From Aquipluma nitroreducens (lineage in GTDB: Bacteria > Bacteroidota > Bacteroidia > Bacteroidales > Prolixibacteraceae): DNA of 64,000 bases. Of this stretch, positions 17,003 to 26,301 are shown in pieces. The translations under genes and the position numbers were made by a program. The stretch covers positions 2,371,001 to 2,435,000 of the forward strand of contig NZ_AP018694.1 of assembly GCF_009689585.1 (NCBI RefSeq). Reading direction: 5' to 3'. The notes under the pieces were generated by a model. It saw only the letters and a program-made list of their open reading frames with translations, did not search any database and was not told the origin of the DNA. Numbering within the stretch: the first letter of the stretch is position 1; each line of letters begins with the position of its first letter.

Positions 17003-17716
17003 TCAATTAGTTTCGTTTGGTGTAAAATTTTCTATAAAATCTTGCACATTCCAGGCATCTTCCAATTTCAGATCTCCAATTCTGGTCCTTATTAAACCCA
17101 CAAGATAAGCACCACTTGCAAGTTCGATACCCAAATCGCGAGCCAATGCCCTGATGTAAGTCCCTTTACTGCAAACAACTCTCAGCTTTATTTCCTGTTT
17201 GGAAAAATTTAACAATTCCAATTCGGAGATTGTAATTTTTTTTGGAGCAAGTACCATGTCGCTACCTTTTCGTGCATGTTCATATGCCCTTTTCCCCTCA
17301 ATTTTTATTGCGCTAAATAAAGGCGGAACCTGATCGTTTTCGCCGATAAAACGCTCTAATGCCTTTTGTATAAGTTCAGGGGTGAGATGGTCTGTAGGAA
17401 AAGTCTCGTTTTCAGCCGTTTCCAAATCGTATGATGGCGTTGTTGCTCCAAGTTTAATGGTTGCCACGTATTCTTTTTCCTTTGCCTGAATTTGATCGAT
17501 GTTCTTCGTTTCTTTTCCGGTACAAACGATCATTAAACCAGTAGCTTTCGGATCGAGTGTTCCGGCGTGACCAACTTTTAATTTTTTAACCCCGGTTCTG
17601 CGGCAAAGAAAATTGCGAAGTTTCCTTACCAGATCAAAAGATGTCCAATCCAATTCTTTATCAAAGAGAAGAATCTCTCCCTTTTCAAAATCGTACTCTT
17701 CAATGGATTTACCCAT
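17003..17716 (-). CDS. truB: tRNA pseudouridine(55) synthase
   Basis: The 237-residue protein has the TruB catalytic motif GHAGTLDPKATG with nucleophile Asp55, and the later VCSKGTYIRALARDLG motif. It isomerises U55 in the T-loop of tRNAs. It is shorter than the E. coli enzyme and lacks the C-terminal PUA domain, as is usual in this phylum. It is followed by queA after 86 bp. Confidence 0.97.
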   Translation of the reverse strand: MGKSIEEYDFEKGEILLFDKELDWTSFDLVRKLRNFLCRRTGVKKLKVGHAGTLDPKATGLMIVCTGKETKNIDQIQAKEKEYVATIKLGATTPSYDLETAENETFPTDHLTPELIQKALERFIGENDQVPPLFSAIKIEGKRAYEHARKGSDMVLAPKKITISELELLNFSKQEIKLRVVCSKGTYIRALARDLGIELASGAYLVGLIRTRIGDLKLEDAWNVQDFIENFTPNETN

Positions 17717-17993
17717 CCTAAAACGCTTTAAAATAAGTGATTTGTATCGGAAAAACCAGTCCGATTTTCAGGCCGCAAATATAGCGATTCGATAAGTATA
17801 ATACCAACAGTAGATTTAACAATTACTGATGAATTACAAAGAAATACTGAAGTTTAGGGTTAGTTACAATAAAAAATTCAGGAAAGAAACGAAACAGGAG
17901 CGATAAAATGATGTGTAACAATTTGAATTAAAGAGTGTAACAGGAATAACTGATAACAAATGTCCATCAGACATAGACCTTGTTAACCGTTTG
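17717..17993. other. Gap where uppP would be expected
   Basis: A 277-bp AT-rich stretch without a gene lies between DUF3098 and truB. In many Bacteroidota an undecaprenyl-diphosphatase gene (uppP) sits exactly here. I see no piece of it in any frame. Confidence 0.45.
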
Positions 17994-18239
17994 TTATTTC
18001 TCTGATTTAGGTTTTTTCATAATGGCATAAATCTCGAAAAGAAAGCCGAAGAGAACGACCATTGGTGCCAAGGTTATTCTCCTGAAGCTAAAAATTTCAG
18101 GATTAAAAGTAGATGGACTACTCGCTTTTCCTCCTGTCATGAGAAGAAAACCAAACACAATAATGACCAAGCCAATAACCATTAATTTTAGGTTTTCTTT
18201 GCCTAAGGCAAAGCCTTCCATATTGTCTAAATCTTTCAT
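17994..18239 (-). CDS. DUF3098 small membrane protein
   Basis: An 81-residue protein with two hydrophobic segments (about 18-36 and 56-74) separated by a PSTFNPEIFSFRRITLAPM linker typical of DUF3098. The family is restricted to Bacteroidota, usually lies directly after ftsX, and has no known function; a role with the FtsEX division apparatus has been guessed from context. Here the link to ftsX is broken by an inserted S23 cassette. Confidence 0.85.
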   Translation of the reverse strand: MKDLDNMEGFALGKENLKLMVIGLVIIVFGFLLMTGGKASSPSTFNPEIFSFRRITLAPMVVLFGFLFEIYAIMKKPKSEK

Positions 18240-18273
18240 CTGTTTATTTAAAAAATTTGCGTAAAGGTAGCTG

Positions 18274-18312
18274 AAAAGTTTAAAGTTTTGTGTTCAAAGT
18301 TTAAAGTTTTGT
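18274..18312. repeat. Left boundary repeat of S23 cassette 2
   Basis: Two copies of an AAAGTTTAAAGTTTTGT unit in tandem, 13 bp from the S23 stop codon. They are inverted relative to the AACTTTAGACTTTAAAATTTT run at 18718-18750 on the other side of the gene. The unit differs entirely from that of cassette 1. Confidence 0.55.
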
Positions 18313-18325
18313 AGCACGTAGATCG

Positions 18326-18715
18326 TCACTTGTATTTAACCCCCTTAATTTCTGTCTGATTAAGGTATACCATAAAACCACTTATCAATTTACTTACTTC
18401 TTCACATAATTGGATTGCCTGATCAAATTCTTCATTTGTAATATATTTATTGTCGTATGATCTATATAGCTGAGATCGCAATTCGCCTGAAGAGCCTTTT
18501 GCTATCGACAAGAATTGAATAAACTCCCTTCTTCCATTTCGTTCAAACCCTTCAGCAATATTATCCATAATGGATCCTGAAGATCCTTTTACCTGACCAA
18601 CAAGTCGATAATCTTTTGAAAATAAATCTTTCTGCGTAAAAAAATGAATTAGTTTACAAAGCTCACGAGCAAGTTGCCATGATTTAATGTCTTCAAACTT
18701 TTCAATATTAGCCAT
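18326..18715 (-). CDS. Four-helix bundle (S23 type) protein, second copy
   Basis: The 129-residue protein belongs to the same family as 212-568: FEDIKSWQLARELCKLIHFFT at the start, then GSSGSIMDNIAEGFER (about 46-61) and FLSIAKGSSGELRSQLYR. The two are clearly not recent duplicates, since they differ at most positions outside the motifs. The gene has been placed between ftsX and DUF3098, normally neighbours, reading in the operon direction. It is bounded by an inverted pair of simple repeats. The function is unknown. Confidence 0.88.
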   Translation of the reverse strand: MANIEKFEDIKSWQLARELCKLIHFFTQKDLFSKDYRLVGQVKGSSGSIMDNIAEGFERNGRREFIQFLSIAKGSSGELRSQLYRSYDNKYITNEEFDQAIQLCEEVSKLISGFMVYLNQTEIKGVKYK

Positions 18716-18717
18716 AA

Positions 18718-18750
18718 CATTAAACGTTGAACTTTAGACTTTAAAATTTT
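18718..18750. repeat. Right boundary repeat of S23 cassette 2, abutting the ftsX stop
   Basis: A run of related words (TTAAACGTTGAAC, TTTAGACTTTAAAATTTT) that is inverted relative to 18274-18312. It reaches the last base of the ftsX stop codon, mirroring how the cassette 1 repeat meets the cheR stop. Confidence 0.55.
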
Positions 18751-19631
18751 CAGTAATACAATTCGTCAAACTTTAGCCTAATGAATTTATTAACTGCCAT
18801 ATAGGTTGAACTCCATGAAATTAATATGCCCAAAAACAAAACAGAGGCAAACACAATCCCAAAAATCGTAAAATCATCCAAACTTATAATGCCCGTCAAC
18901 TCCGAAGCATATGACATCATGAGCATAAACAGAACCAAATTAGCGGCTAAAGCTCCAATGAGTCCATATTTTATACTTCTCTTGACAAAAGGAGCCCGGA
19001 TAAAACTGTCGGTGGCGCCAACCATCAGCATGGTATTGATAATGAATCGTTGGGAGTAAATCGAAATCCGGATGGTATTGTTAATGAGCGCAAAAAAGAT
19101 AACTAACAAAAGAACCGAGAAAAAAATCAAAATCAGACCGATCTTCTGTACGTTTTCGTTGATAATCTTAACCATATCGTGCTGATACGATACTTCCTTT
19201 ATCTGAGGATATTCCATGAATCTTTTTTCAAGAATAACCAGTTGTTCCGGAGTGGCAAAATCGGCATTCAACTTCACATCAACCGAGGAAAGCAAAGGAT
19301 TATATCCCAGAAAACCCGTAAAATCCTCACCCAATTCGGTCTTTAATCTTTCTGCGGCAGTAGCTTTATCAATGTATTCAGCCTCTTTTACAAAGTTGGC
19401 AGCTTTTAGAGATTTCAACAGATCGGCAATTTCGTTTTCCGGTACATCATCTTTTAACACGAGCGTAAAACCAATGTTTTCGCGGACATATTTGGCAAGC
19501 CGTTCGGCATTGAGCAATACAACTCCAAGCATGCCGATCAGGAACAAAACCATCGAAATACTGATTGTAGAGGTCAAGTATGACCTGAAAATCCGTTTGT
19601 TCAGCTTTTGATGCTGCGCTTTGCCTGCCAT
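18750..19631 (-). CDS. ftsX: Cell division ABC-transporter-like protein FtsX
   Basis: The 293-residue protein has the FtsX layout: one membrane segment near the N-terminus (about 20-45), an extracytoplasmic domain (about 50-165, with VLKDDVPENEIADL), and three C-terminal membrane segments (about 168-190, 215-240, 258-283). With FtsE it regulates peptidoglycan hydrolases at the division site; ftsE is not in the window. It follows the YfhO gene by 6 bp and is probably cotranscribed with it. Confidence 0.93.
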   Translation of the reverse strand: MAGKAQHQKLNKRIFRSYLTSTISISMVLFLIGMLGVVLLNAERLAKYVRENIGFTLVLKDDVPENEIADLLKSLKAANFVKEAEYIDKATAAERLKTELGEDFTGFLGYNPLLSSVDVKLNADFATPEQLVILEKRFMEYPQIKEVSYQHDMVKIINENVQKIGLILIFFSVLLLVIFFALINNTIRISIYSQRFIINTMLMVGATDSFIRAPFVKRSIKYGLIGALAANLVLFMLMMSYASELTGIISLDDFTIFGIVFASVLFLGILISWSSTYMAVNKFIRLKFDELYY

Positions 19632-19637
19632 TATTTC

Positions 19638-22109
19638 TTAATTTTTCATTTTAAAACTATAAAACAAATATCCGCCAATTGCCAAAAGAAGCAAAATTGA
19701 ACTGGCCAATGAAACTTTATTTCCTAAATAATAAGAGCTTGGCTCAAATTTAAACTCAACCTGATGTTTTCCTGCAGGAATAACCAATCCGCGAAGCACA
19801 TAGTCAACCTGAATATGCGGAGTTTCCTTACCATCGATAAAGCTTTTCCAACCTTTAGGGTAATAAATTTCAGAGAAAACAGCCAGCTGCGATCCACTGT
19901 TCACGGTAGCTTCGTATTTCAGGTCATTGGGCTGATATTCGGTAAGTTTTATCTCGCCTTCTCCTGAACCAGAAGTAAAGCCGCCTAAGCCTTTGTCGAA
20001 GCTTTTATTTACAATGGCTGTCGATTTCGGGTCGAAATTTTTCATTGAAGTGACTTCCTGATCGGCGCTGTCGACCACTTTGGCTGATTTTACGAACCAT
20101 GCATTCCCTAAAGCATGAGTATTTGGCAACGGTGGCTGATTCAAATCGTAGATGTAATATTTCGTGTTCAGCATATTAATCACAGGCAGCAGGGCCATCG
20201 CCGAATCAATTGATTCAGGCTTTTGGAACGCGGAAATTAGTGAGCGCATTTCAGGCTCTATGGCATAACTGTAAAGTTCGTTGTAGCGTTTCATTTTTGC
20301 ACCATGGTATCCACCAATCGATTTGTGGAAGAATGAAGTACGCGCATCGGCCATTGGATTCTGAAGATTCAGAACGCGGTAATATAAATCTTTGTCTTTC
20401 TTTATTTCCTTATCAACCGGCATTTCCTGAAAAGGAACGGCTACTTCTTTTTTCGAAGTAAAATTATCGTTATTGAAGTATTTTTTGTCTATCGGCCACA
20501 TATCGATTGCAACAAGACCAACCCATAAAATGATGGCATATTGCGCTTTTATTTTATTGTTCCAGTAGGCCCACAAACCGGCAGCAGCAAGCAGTACAAA
20601 GATAAAAGAACGGAAAGCATCGATACGAAGAGCCGATTGACGGTCAGCAATTAAGGCATCAATAAACTGTTGCGGATATCCCATTTTCAGATATTGAGCA
20701 TCAGTACTTCCGGAGAAACTACCAGCCAAACCCGGAATAATGGCAAATATCAAAGCCAGTCCACCAGTAATTCCGAAGGCATATTTCAGCCCGTTCATAA
20801 ATTCTACTGAAGAAATTTTACGCTGATAAACTTCTTTAATGGCAAGCGCGCCCAGCAAAGCCATAGAAAACTGCTCAATGACAATGATATTTTTTACATC
20901 CCTGAATTTGTTGTATCCGGGGAAATAGTCGAGCATGATGTTAGTTAGGAAGGAAAAATTCTTTCCAAGCGACAACAGCAGTGAAAAGACGAAAACTGCG
21001 ACCAGCCACCATTTGTCCTTCCCTTTTACCAGAAAAATCCCGAGTACAAAAAGGAAGCACAAGACTGCGCCAAAATAGAACGGGGCTCCTGAAATAGGCT
21101 GACTTCCCCAATACATCGGCATTCCGCTTTGCACCATTTTTTTTGCTTTGTCAGCTCCCTGAGCCTCAGCCAGAAATTTATAGGTTTCAGAACTTGTAGT
21201 CAACGGTTCGCTCATGCCACCACCTTTGAACCGTGGAATAAATGCGGTCATGGCTTCTCCCAAATCGTAGCTGTAATCGAGAATGTATTCTTTATCGAGA
21301 CCACTCGATTTGTTTTCATTATTCAGGCTTAATTCAGACTGACTCCGGATTGAATATTTTCCGTATTCGTAAGTGGTATATAAACGTGAGAAATTGGTGC
21401 CTACCGCAAATAAAACGGCAATCAATAAAAGTCCTGCTGTTTTGGAAAAATCGGGAAGGGTTTTTTCCCTGATGGCATAAATCAAATATGTAATTCCTAT
21501 GACCAGAGAAAGAATAGCCGCATAATAAGTCATTTGCAAGTGGTTGGCGCTCAACATCAGCGATAAACCAATAGCGGCCATCAAACTTCCGCCGATTTTA
21601 TTTTTCTTGAAGGCAAGCAAAATTCCGGCAACAATAAGCGAGGTATAAGTTAATGCGTGCGCCTTGGTTAAGTGCCCTGTGACCATTACCACGAAAGTAA
21701 AGGTCATAAAACCATAGGCTAAACTGGCTGCAAACGCTGTCCATACGCCCATATCCAATAAAATACAAAGCATGAAAAAGAACGAAAAGCTCAGGGTAAG
21801 AATCATTACCGGTTGTGAAATTGCGGTAACTGATTTCTGTATCTTCGAAATTAACTCGCCCGAATAAATTGTTGAAGTCAGATAGGCAGGCATTCCGGAG
21901 AACATATTGTTCGACCAAAGCGCTTCTTTCCCGGTTGCATTGCGGTAATCGACAATTTCTTTCGACATGCCTTTAAATTGAGCTCCGTCAGAACTTTGCA
22001 ACCTTTTTCCTTCCAAAACAGGCGAGAAATAGATCACGCTGATAACCAGAAACAACACAATAGCAAGGATATAAGGTCCTGATTTACGAAGGAGATTTTT
22101 TGTATCCAT
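19638..22109 (-). CDS. YfhO family multispanning membrane protein
   Basis: The 823-residue protein begins with a membrane segment, then SSDGAQFKGMSKEIVDYR and WSNNMFSGMPAYL. About a dozen further hydrophobic segments follow (90-600), then a soluble region with AGKHQVEFKFEPSSYYLGNKVSL and a last membrane helix. This is the YfhO architecture. The best studied Gram-positive member glycosylates lipoteichoic acid as a GT-C type transferase; Bacteroidota members lack an assigned substrate. It heads the ftsX transcript and is divergent from the flippase gene, which may hint at a cell-envelope glycan role. Confidence 0.88.
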   Translation of the reverse strand: MDTKNLLRKSGPYILAIVLFLVISVIYFSPVLEGKRLQSSDGAQFKGMSKEIVDYRNATGKEALWSNNMFSGMPAYLTSTIYSGELISKIQKSVTAISQPVMILTLSFSFFFMLCILLDMGVWTAFAASLAYGFMTFTFVVMVTGHLTKAHALTYTSLIVAGILLAFKKNKIGGSLMAAIGLSLMLSANHLQMTYYAAILSLVIGITYLIYAIREKTLPDFSKTAGLLLIAVLFAVGTNFSRLYTTYEYGKYSIRSQSELSLNNENKSSGLDKEYILDYSYDLGEAMTAFIPRFKGGGMSEPLTTSSETYKFLAEAQGADKAKKMVQSGMPMYWGSQPISGAPFYFGAVLCFLFVLGIFLVKGKDKWWLVAVFVFSLLLSLGKNFSFLTNIMLDYFPGYNKFRDVKNIIVIEQFSMALLGALAIKEVYQRKISSVEFMNGLKYAFGITGGLALIFAIIPGLAGSFSGSTDAQYLKMGYPQQFIDALIADRQSALRIDAFRSFIFVLLAAAGLWAYWNNKIKAQYAIILWVGLVAIDMWPIDKKYFNNDNFTSKKEVAVPFQEMPVDKEIKKDKDLYYRVLNLQNPMADARTSFFHKSIGGYHGAKMKRYNELYSYAIEPEMRSLISAFQKPESIDSAMALLPVINMLNTKYYIYDLNQPPLPNTHALGNAWFVKSAKVVDSADQEVTSMKNFDPKSTAIVNKSFDKGLGGFTSGSGEGEIKLTEYQPNDLKYEATVNSGSQLAVFSEIYYPKGWKSFIDGKETPHIQVDYVLRGLVIPAGKHQVEFKFEPSSYYLGNKVSLASSILLLLAIGGYLFYSFKMKN

Positions 22110-22327
22110 ATTAATGATAAGTGTAATTTTTAAATTCGTATTTTCGTGCGAAGCAAAAATAAACCTTTTAATTCTACTTTGACTGTTTTCGGAATGAAAA
22201 GATTCTTAAGCTCAGCACCAGATCGTTTAGGCAACGTGATTGATAACATTGAGGTTGTTACGCTGATAATCAGGGGTTTTGTTGAGTAAATTGCAAATAG
22301 TACATTGTTTAATCGTAAATAATATCA

Positions 22328-23809
22328 ATGGGCGTAATTAAAAGGCAAACGATCAAGGGCTCAATTTACTCGTACCTGGGCGTGGCACTTGGATTCCTTT
22401 ACACAATTCTGTCGATCAAACTACTCTCTTCAGAACAAATTGGACTTACGGCTATTTTGGTTGCAGTTTCGGCGCTTTATTCTCAATTTTCAACCCTTGG
22501 ATTCACTAAAGTTATTGAACGACTTTTCCCGTATTTCAGGGATAAGGAGCATAATCACAATGGTTTTTTGTTTATTACTTTAGCCGTTGGGATGGTAGGT
22601 TTTGCCATTTCACTCATCACCTTTTTTATTCTGAAACCTTATATCATCGAAAGTAATCAGGCCAAATCACCCCTGCTGGTGCAATACATCTGGTACCTGA
22701 TTCCACTTATCTTTTTCAGAATGTTTTCGGTAATGCTCGACACTTACAACAAAATGCTTTTCGATGCAACCACCGGATCGATTCTTAGCGACTTTGTTTA
22801 CCGGGTAGGCACTCTGTGTATGCTTGGTGCATTTTTCCTGAAATGGATCAATTTTTCGCTGTTTATTCTCGGTTTTGTATTTTTTCTCAGTCTACCGGCA
22901 ATCTATTTGGTGGGCTTGCTCATTTATCGCAAGCAGTTCAATGTTCAGCCTAAGCTGGATTTTATCAAGCCTCCTCTTCGGAAAGAAATGATCAGTCTTT
23001 CGGTATTTGGAATTATTGGCGGATTGAGTAGTGTAGCTCTCAAACAAATTGACACTGTCATGCTTAACAGTTATACCGATTTGGCAATGACCGGTAAATA
23101 TTCGATCATATTCTATTTCAGCACCGTAATCCTGATTCCAAGTGTAGCATTGGGCAAAATTTCATCGACCATTATTGCCGATGCCTGGAAAAATAAGGAT
23201 ATGGACACAATTGCCGACATTTATTACAAGAGCAGTATCAATCAGCTTTTTGCAAGTTTATTGCTTTTTATATTGGTGGCTGCCAATTTGCAAAACATTA
23301 TTCATCTGCTGGGTTCCGGATACATTGGAACCGAATGGGTAATCATCCTGATTTCACTTTCAAGTTTGATTGTTTCCTCTACCGGATCGAGTGTGCAGAT
23401 CATCGGTACTTCGCATAAATACAAAATTCAAACCTATTCGCTGGGAGTGTTGGTCGTGCTGGTTGTCATCTTTTACTCTATTTTTATACCCATGTGGGGA
23501 ATGGTTGGCGCAGCGTTGGGTTCGTTATTGTCGGTTGCCGGAGCATCGCTTTTGCGTGTTTTCTACCTTCAACGCAACATGAAACTATTTCCGTATAAGC
23601 TGACTCATTTGAAATGTGTAGCCATCGGAGTTTTGGCTCTGGTCGTCGGAAAGATCATTCCGGTGATGGATCATTTTCTGATCGACCTGATCATGCGCTG
23701 TTCGTTCATCAGTGTGGTTTTTATAGGATTGTGTTACCTGTTTAATATTACAGGCGATTTAAACCTGATAGTAAATAAATTTTTGAAGCAAATCGGAATC
23801 ATCAAATAA
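22328..23809 (+). CDS. Oligosaccharide flippase family protein (Wzx-like)
   Basis: The 493-residue protein has about 12-14 hydrophobic segments and a typical MATE/Wzx start (MGVIKRQTIKGSIYSYLGVALGFLYTILS). Proteins of this family move lipid-linked glycans across the inner membrane for capsule, O-antigen or exopolysaccharide. No glycosyltransferases sit next to it here; an SpsF/NeuB/KdsC-like sugar set lies 2.5 kb further on. The substrate cannot be inferred from sequence. Confidence 0.85.
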   Translation: MGVIKRQTIKGSIYSYLGVALGFLYTILSIKLLSSEQIGLTAILVAVSALYSQFSTLGFTKVIERLFPYFRDKEHNHNGFLFITLAVGMVGFAISLITFFILKPYIIESNQAKSPLLVQYIWYLIPLIFFRMFSVMLDTYNKMLFDATTGSILSDFVYRVGTLCMLGAFFLKWINFSLFILGFVFFLSLPAIYLVGLLIYRKQFNVQPKLDFIKPPLRKEMISLSVFGIIGGLSSVALKQIDTVMLNSYTDLAMTGKYSIIFYFSTVILIPSVALGKISSTIIADAWKNKDMDTIADIYYKSSINQLFASLLLFILVAANLQNIIHLLGSGYIGTEWVIILISLSSLIVSSTGSSVQIIGTSHKYKIQTYSLGVLVVLVVIFYSIFIPMWGMVGAALGSLLSVAGASLLRVFYLQRNMKLFPYKLTHLKCVAIGVLALVVGKIIPVMDHFLIDLIMRCSFISVVFIGLCYLFNITGDLNLIVNKFLKQIGIIK

Positions 23810-23837
23810 CCAGAAGTCAAAACTAAACTATACGACC

Positions 23838-25241
23838 ATGAAAATTCGTTTTATCGGTGCAGCACGCGAGGTTACAGGCAGCAAGCACCTCATCACTACC
23901 AAACAAGGAAAAAAAATATTACTCGACTGCGGAATGTTTCAGGGAAAAGGACTGGAAACCGATGCAATGAACCGCAAACTTGGGTTTAATCCTGAGGAAA
24001 TTGACCACATTATTCTCAGCCACGCCCACATCGATCACTCCGGCTTGATACCGTATCTGTACAAATTAGGCTTTAGAGGTTCGGTCATATGCACCAATGC
24101 TACACGCGACCTGTGTTCGCTAATGCTTGTTGATTGTGGGCATATACAAGATTACGATACGAAGACATTTAACAAGCGGCGTATTGCGAAAGGACTTCCG
24201 TCTGTCGATCCTATTTATACAGAGGAAGATGCACGCGCGTGTATGGACTTGTTTATTGGAATTGCTTACGACAGGCGCTTTTATATCAACAGCGATATTT
24301 CAGTCAGGTTTACCAATACCGGGCACATGTTGGGCAGCGGAGTTGTTACTCTGGAGGTAAATGAAGACGGCAAAAAAATACGTGTAGCCTACACCGGCGA
24401 CATTGGCCGGCCGGAAAGCCGCTTATTGAAATCTCCGGCGCCTTTTCCTCAATGCGATTACCTGATTACTGAAACCACATACGGCAATCGACTTCACCCA
24501 AAGATGCAGGATGCTGAAAAGGAATTACTAAGGGTAATCGAGGAAACATGTGTCAAGAACCGAGGGAAACTAATTATTCCGTCATTTGCTATTGGCCGTG
24601 CCCAGGAAATAATTTACTCGCTAAATAATTTCTTCAACGAGCGAAAATTACCTAAAGTAAATATTTATTTAGACAGTCCGCTGGCCATTAATGCAACCGA
24701 GATATTTAAGATACATACGAACGAACTAAACGATGATGTTGCCAAAGTGATGTTATATGATAGCGATCCATTTGGATTTAATTCGTTGTTTTACATCAAA
24801 AGTGCCGAAGAATCGAAGTCGCTTAACTCCTACAAGCAACCCTGCGTTATTATTTCGGCATCGGGCATGATGGAAGCTGGAAGGGTAAAACATCATATTG
24901 CAAACAACATCGAAAATCGTCGAAATACCATTCTCGCAGTTGGGTATTGCGCCCCGACAACCCTTGGAGCTCGAATTTTAAGAGGCGATCAGGAAATTTC
25001 AGTATTTGGTCAAAGGCATCAGGTTCGTGCTACCATCGAAAAAATTGAAGCTTTTTCGGGGCACGGCGATTATCAGGAAATGGCTGATTTTATTGGTTGT
25101 CAGAACGCAGGAGAAGTTAAGAAAACTTTTTTGGTACATGGCGAATACGAATCGGCAAAATTCTATGCCAATGTCATAAAAGAGAGAGGGTTTAAAAACA
25201 TTGAAATCCCGGAAGCTGGTAGCGAGTTTGAACTGAAATAA
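23838..25241 (+). CDS. Metallo-beta-lactamase / beta-CASP RNA exonuclease-like protein
   Basis: The 467-residue protein carries the metal site HAHIDHSG (His62, His64, Asp66, His67), later GHMLGSG and GDIG motifs, and a beta-CASP insert with ISASGMMEAGRVKHH. A C-terminal RxK-type segment with GHGDYQEM and LVHGE follows. This is the archaeal-CPSF-like/YsxJ-type RNA nuclease family, which cuts or trims RNA using two zinc ions. The natural target is unknown. It starts 28 bp after the flippase gene and ends 2 bp from the convergent nitrilase gene. Confidence 0.92.
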   Translation: MKIRFIGAAREVTGSKHLITTKQGKKILLDCGMFQGKGLETDAMNRKLGFNPEEIDHIILSHAHIDHSGLIPYLYKLGFRGSVICTNATRDLCSLMLVDCGHIQDYDTKTFNKRRIAKGLPSVDPIYTEEDARACMDLFIGIAYDRRFYINSDISVRFTNTGHMLGSGVVTLEVNEDGKKIRVAYTGDIGRPESRLLKSPAPFPQCDYLITETTYGNRLHPKMQDAEKELLRVIEETCVKNRGKLIIPSFAIGRAQEIIYSLNNFFNERKLPKVNIYLDSPLAINATEIFKIHTNELNDDVAKVMLYDSDPFGFNSLFYIKSAEESKSLNSYKQPCVIISASGMMEAGRVKHHIANNIENRRNTILAVGYCAPTTLGARILRGDQEISVFGQRHQVRATIEKIEAFSGHGDYQEMADFIGCQNAGEVKKTFLVHGEYESAKFYANVIKERGFKNIEIPEAGSEFELK

Positions 25242-25243
25242 GC

Positions 25244-26188
25244 TTAGTCGAGCCAAACTACCTTTTGTTCCGATTGGTGTGGCTGTCCGATAATGTCTCT
25301 GTATAATTCAGGTCTCCTTGCCTGAATGTACCGGTGTCCTCCTGCCTGAGTATTTTTTTCAGGAGTAAAAGTTGCTGTTACAAAACTGTCATCAAATGTA
25401 CGGCACTCAGCAATAACATCTCCAAAAGGATCGATAATCATGGAGCAGCCATTTTTTAGCTGGTCATCATCCATCCCGATGGGATTTGTAAAGACAGCGT
25501 AAATGGCATTATCGTAAGCTCTTGCCGGGAGCCATTTCATCAGCCAGCCCCGTCCTTTCATCCCGTCAAACTCCAATCGCAGCGAAGTCGGATCAGTCTC
25601 GCGATTCTCCCAAAGTTTGGGGTCTACAAAACCCGCTCCGGGTCTGGTTGAAGGTGTACACATCGTAACATGAGGCATAAAAATAATGTCAGCTCCAAGT
25701 AATTTGGTGGCTCTCACATTTTCAATGATGTTATTATCGTAACAAATTAAAATGCCGCATTTCCATCCCAAAAGATCGAATACGCAATAGCTATCGCCTG
25801 ACAACAAATACGGATTTATAAACGGATGCAATTTCCTGAATTTTACCACCAGTCCGCTTTTATCAACGCAAACATACGCTTTGAATAAATTATCATTTTC
25901 ATCTTTTTCGAAGAGCCCAGCCAACACAACAATATTATGGTCTTTTGCGATTTGCGCGAGCCTTAAAATGCTTTCTCCTTCTGGAATAAATTCAGCCAAA
26001 TCAAGCATCTGTTGTTTAGAAAGGTTTCGGGCAAAAGTATACCCGGTAATTGAGCATTCATGAAAAGCAATTACGTGTGAACCTTCATCGGATGCCTTTT
26101 TGGAAAGTTTTTCAATGACACCCAAATTGTAGGCCTTGTCGCCACTTCTATTTTCAAATTGCGCTGTCGAAATTTTCAGGTTGTCCAT
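25244..26188 (-). CDS. Nitrilase superfamily carbon-nitrogen hydrolase
   Basis: The 314-residue protein has the full catalytic triad: Glu44 (AFHECSITGY), Lys119 (KFRKLHPF) and Cys149 (CGILICYDN). Enzymes of this fold hydrolyse amides, N-carbamoyl compounds or nitriles; the sequence looks closest to the aliphatic-amidase/carbamoylase group, but the substrate cannot be named. It is a single gene, convergent with the beta-CASP nuclease gene and divergent from the sugar cluster. Confidence 0.9.
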   Translation of the reverse strand: MDNLKISTAQFENRSGDKAYNLGVIEKLSKKASDEGSHVIAFHECSITGYTFARNLSKQQMLDLAEFIPEGESILRLAQIAKDHNIVVLAGLFEKDENDNLFKAYVCVDKSGLVVKFRKLHPFINPYLLSGDSYCVFDLLGWKCGILICYDNNIIENVRATKLLGADIIFMPHVTMCTPSTRPGAGFVDPKLWENRETDPTSLRLEFDGMKGRGWLMKWLPARAYDNAIYAVFTNPIGMDDDQLKNGCSMIIDPFGDVIAECRTFDDSFVTATFTPEKNTQAGGHRYIQARRPELYRDIIGQPHQSEQKVVWLD

Positions 26189-26268
26189 GCTGTAATCAAT
26201 TTATTATTACCTGTCAAAGTTAATCCGAAAAGAACTGAATGAGAAAAAATCTGTAAAGAACATTTCTG

Positions 26269-26276
26269 TACTTTTG
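26269..26276 (+). promoter_or_regulatory. Bacteroidota-type promoter -7 box of the sugar cluster
   Basis: TACTTTTG matches the TAnnTTTG consensus and lies 25 bp before the ATG of the SpsF-like gene. No convincing -33 TTTG is seen at the right distance. Confidence 0.45.
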
Positions 26277-26301
26277 TCTTTATTCGAAACGATTAATTAT
26301 C

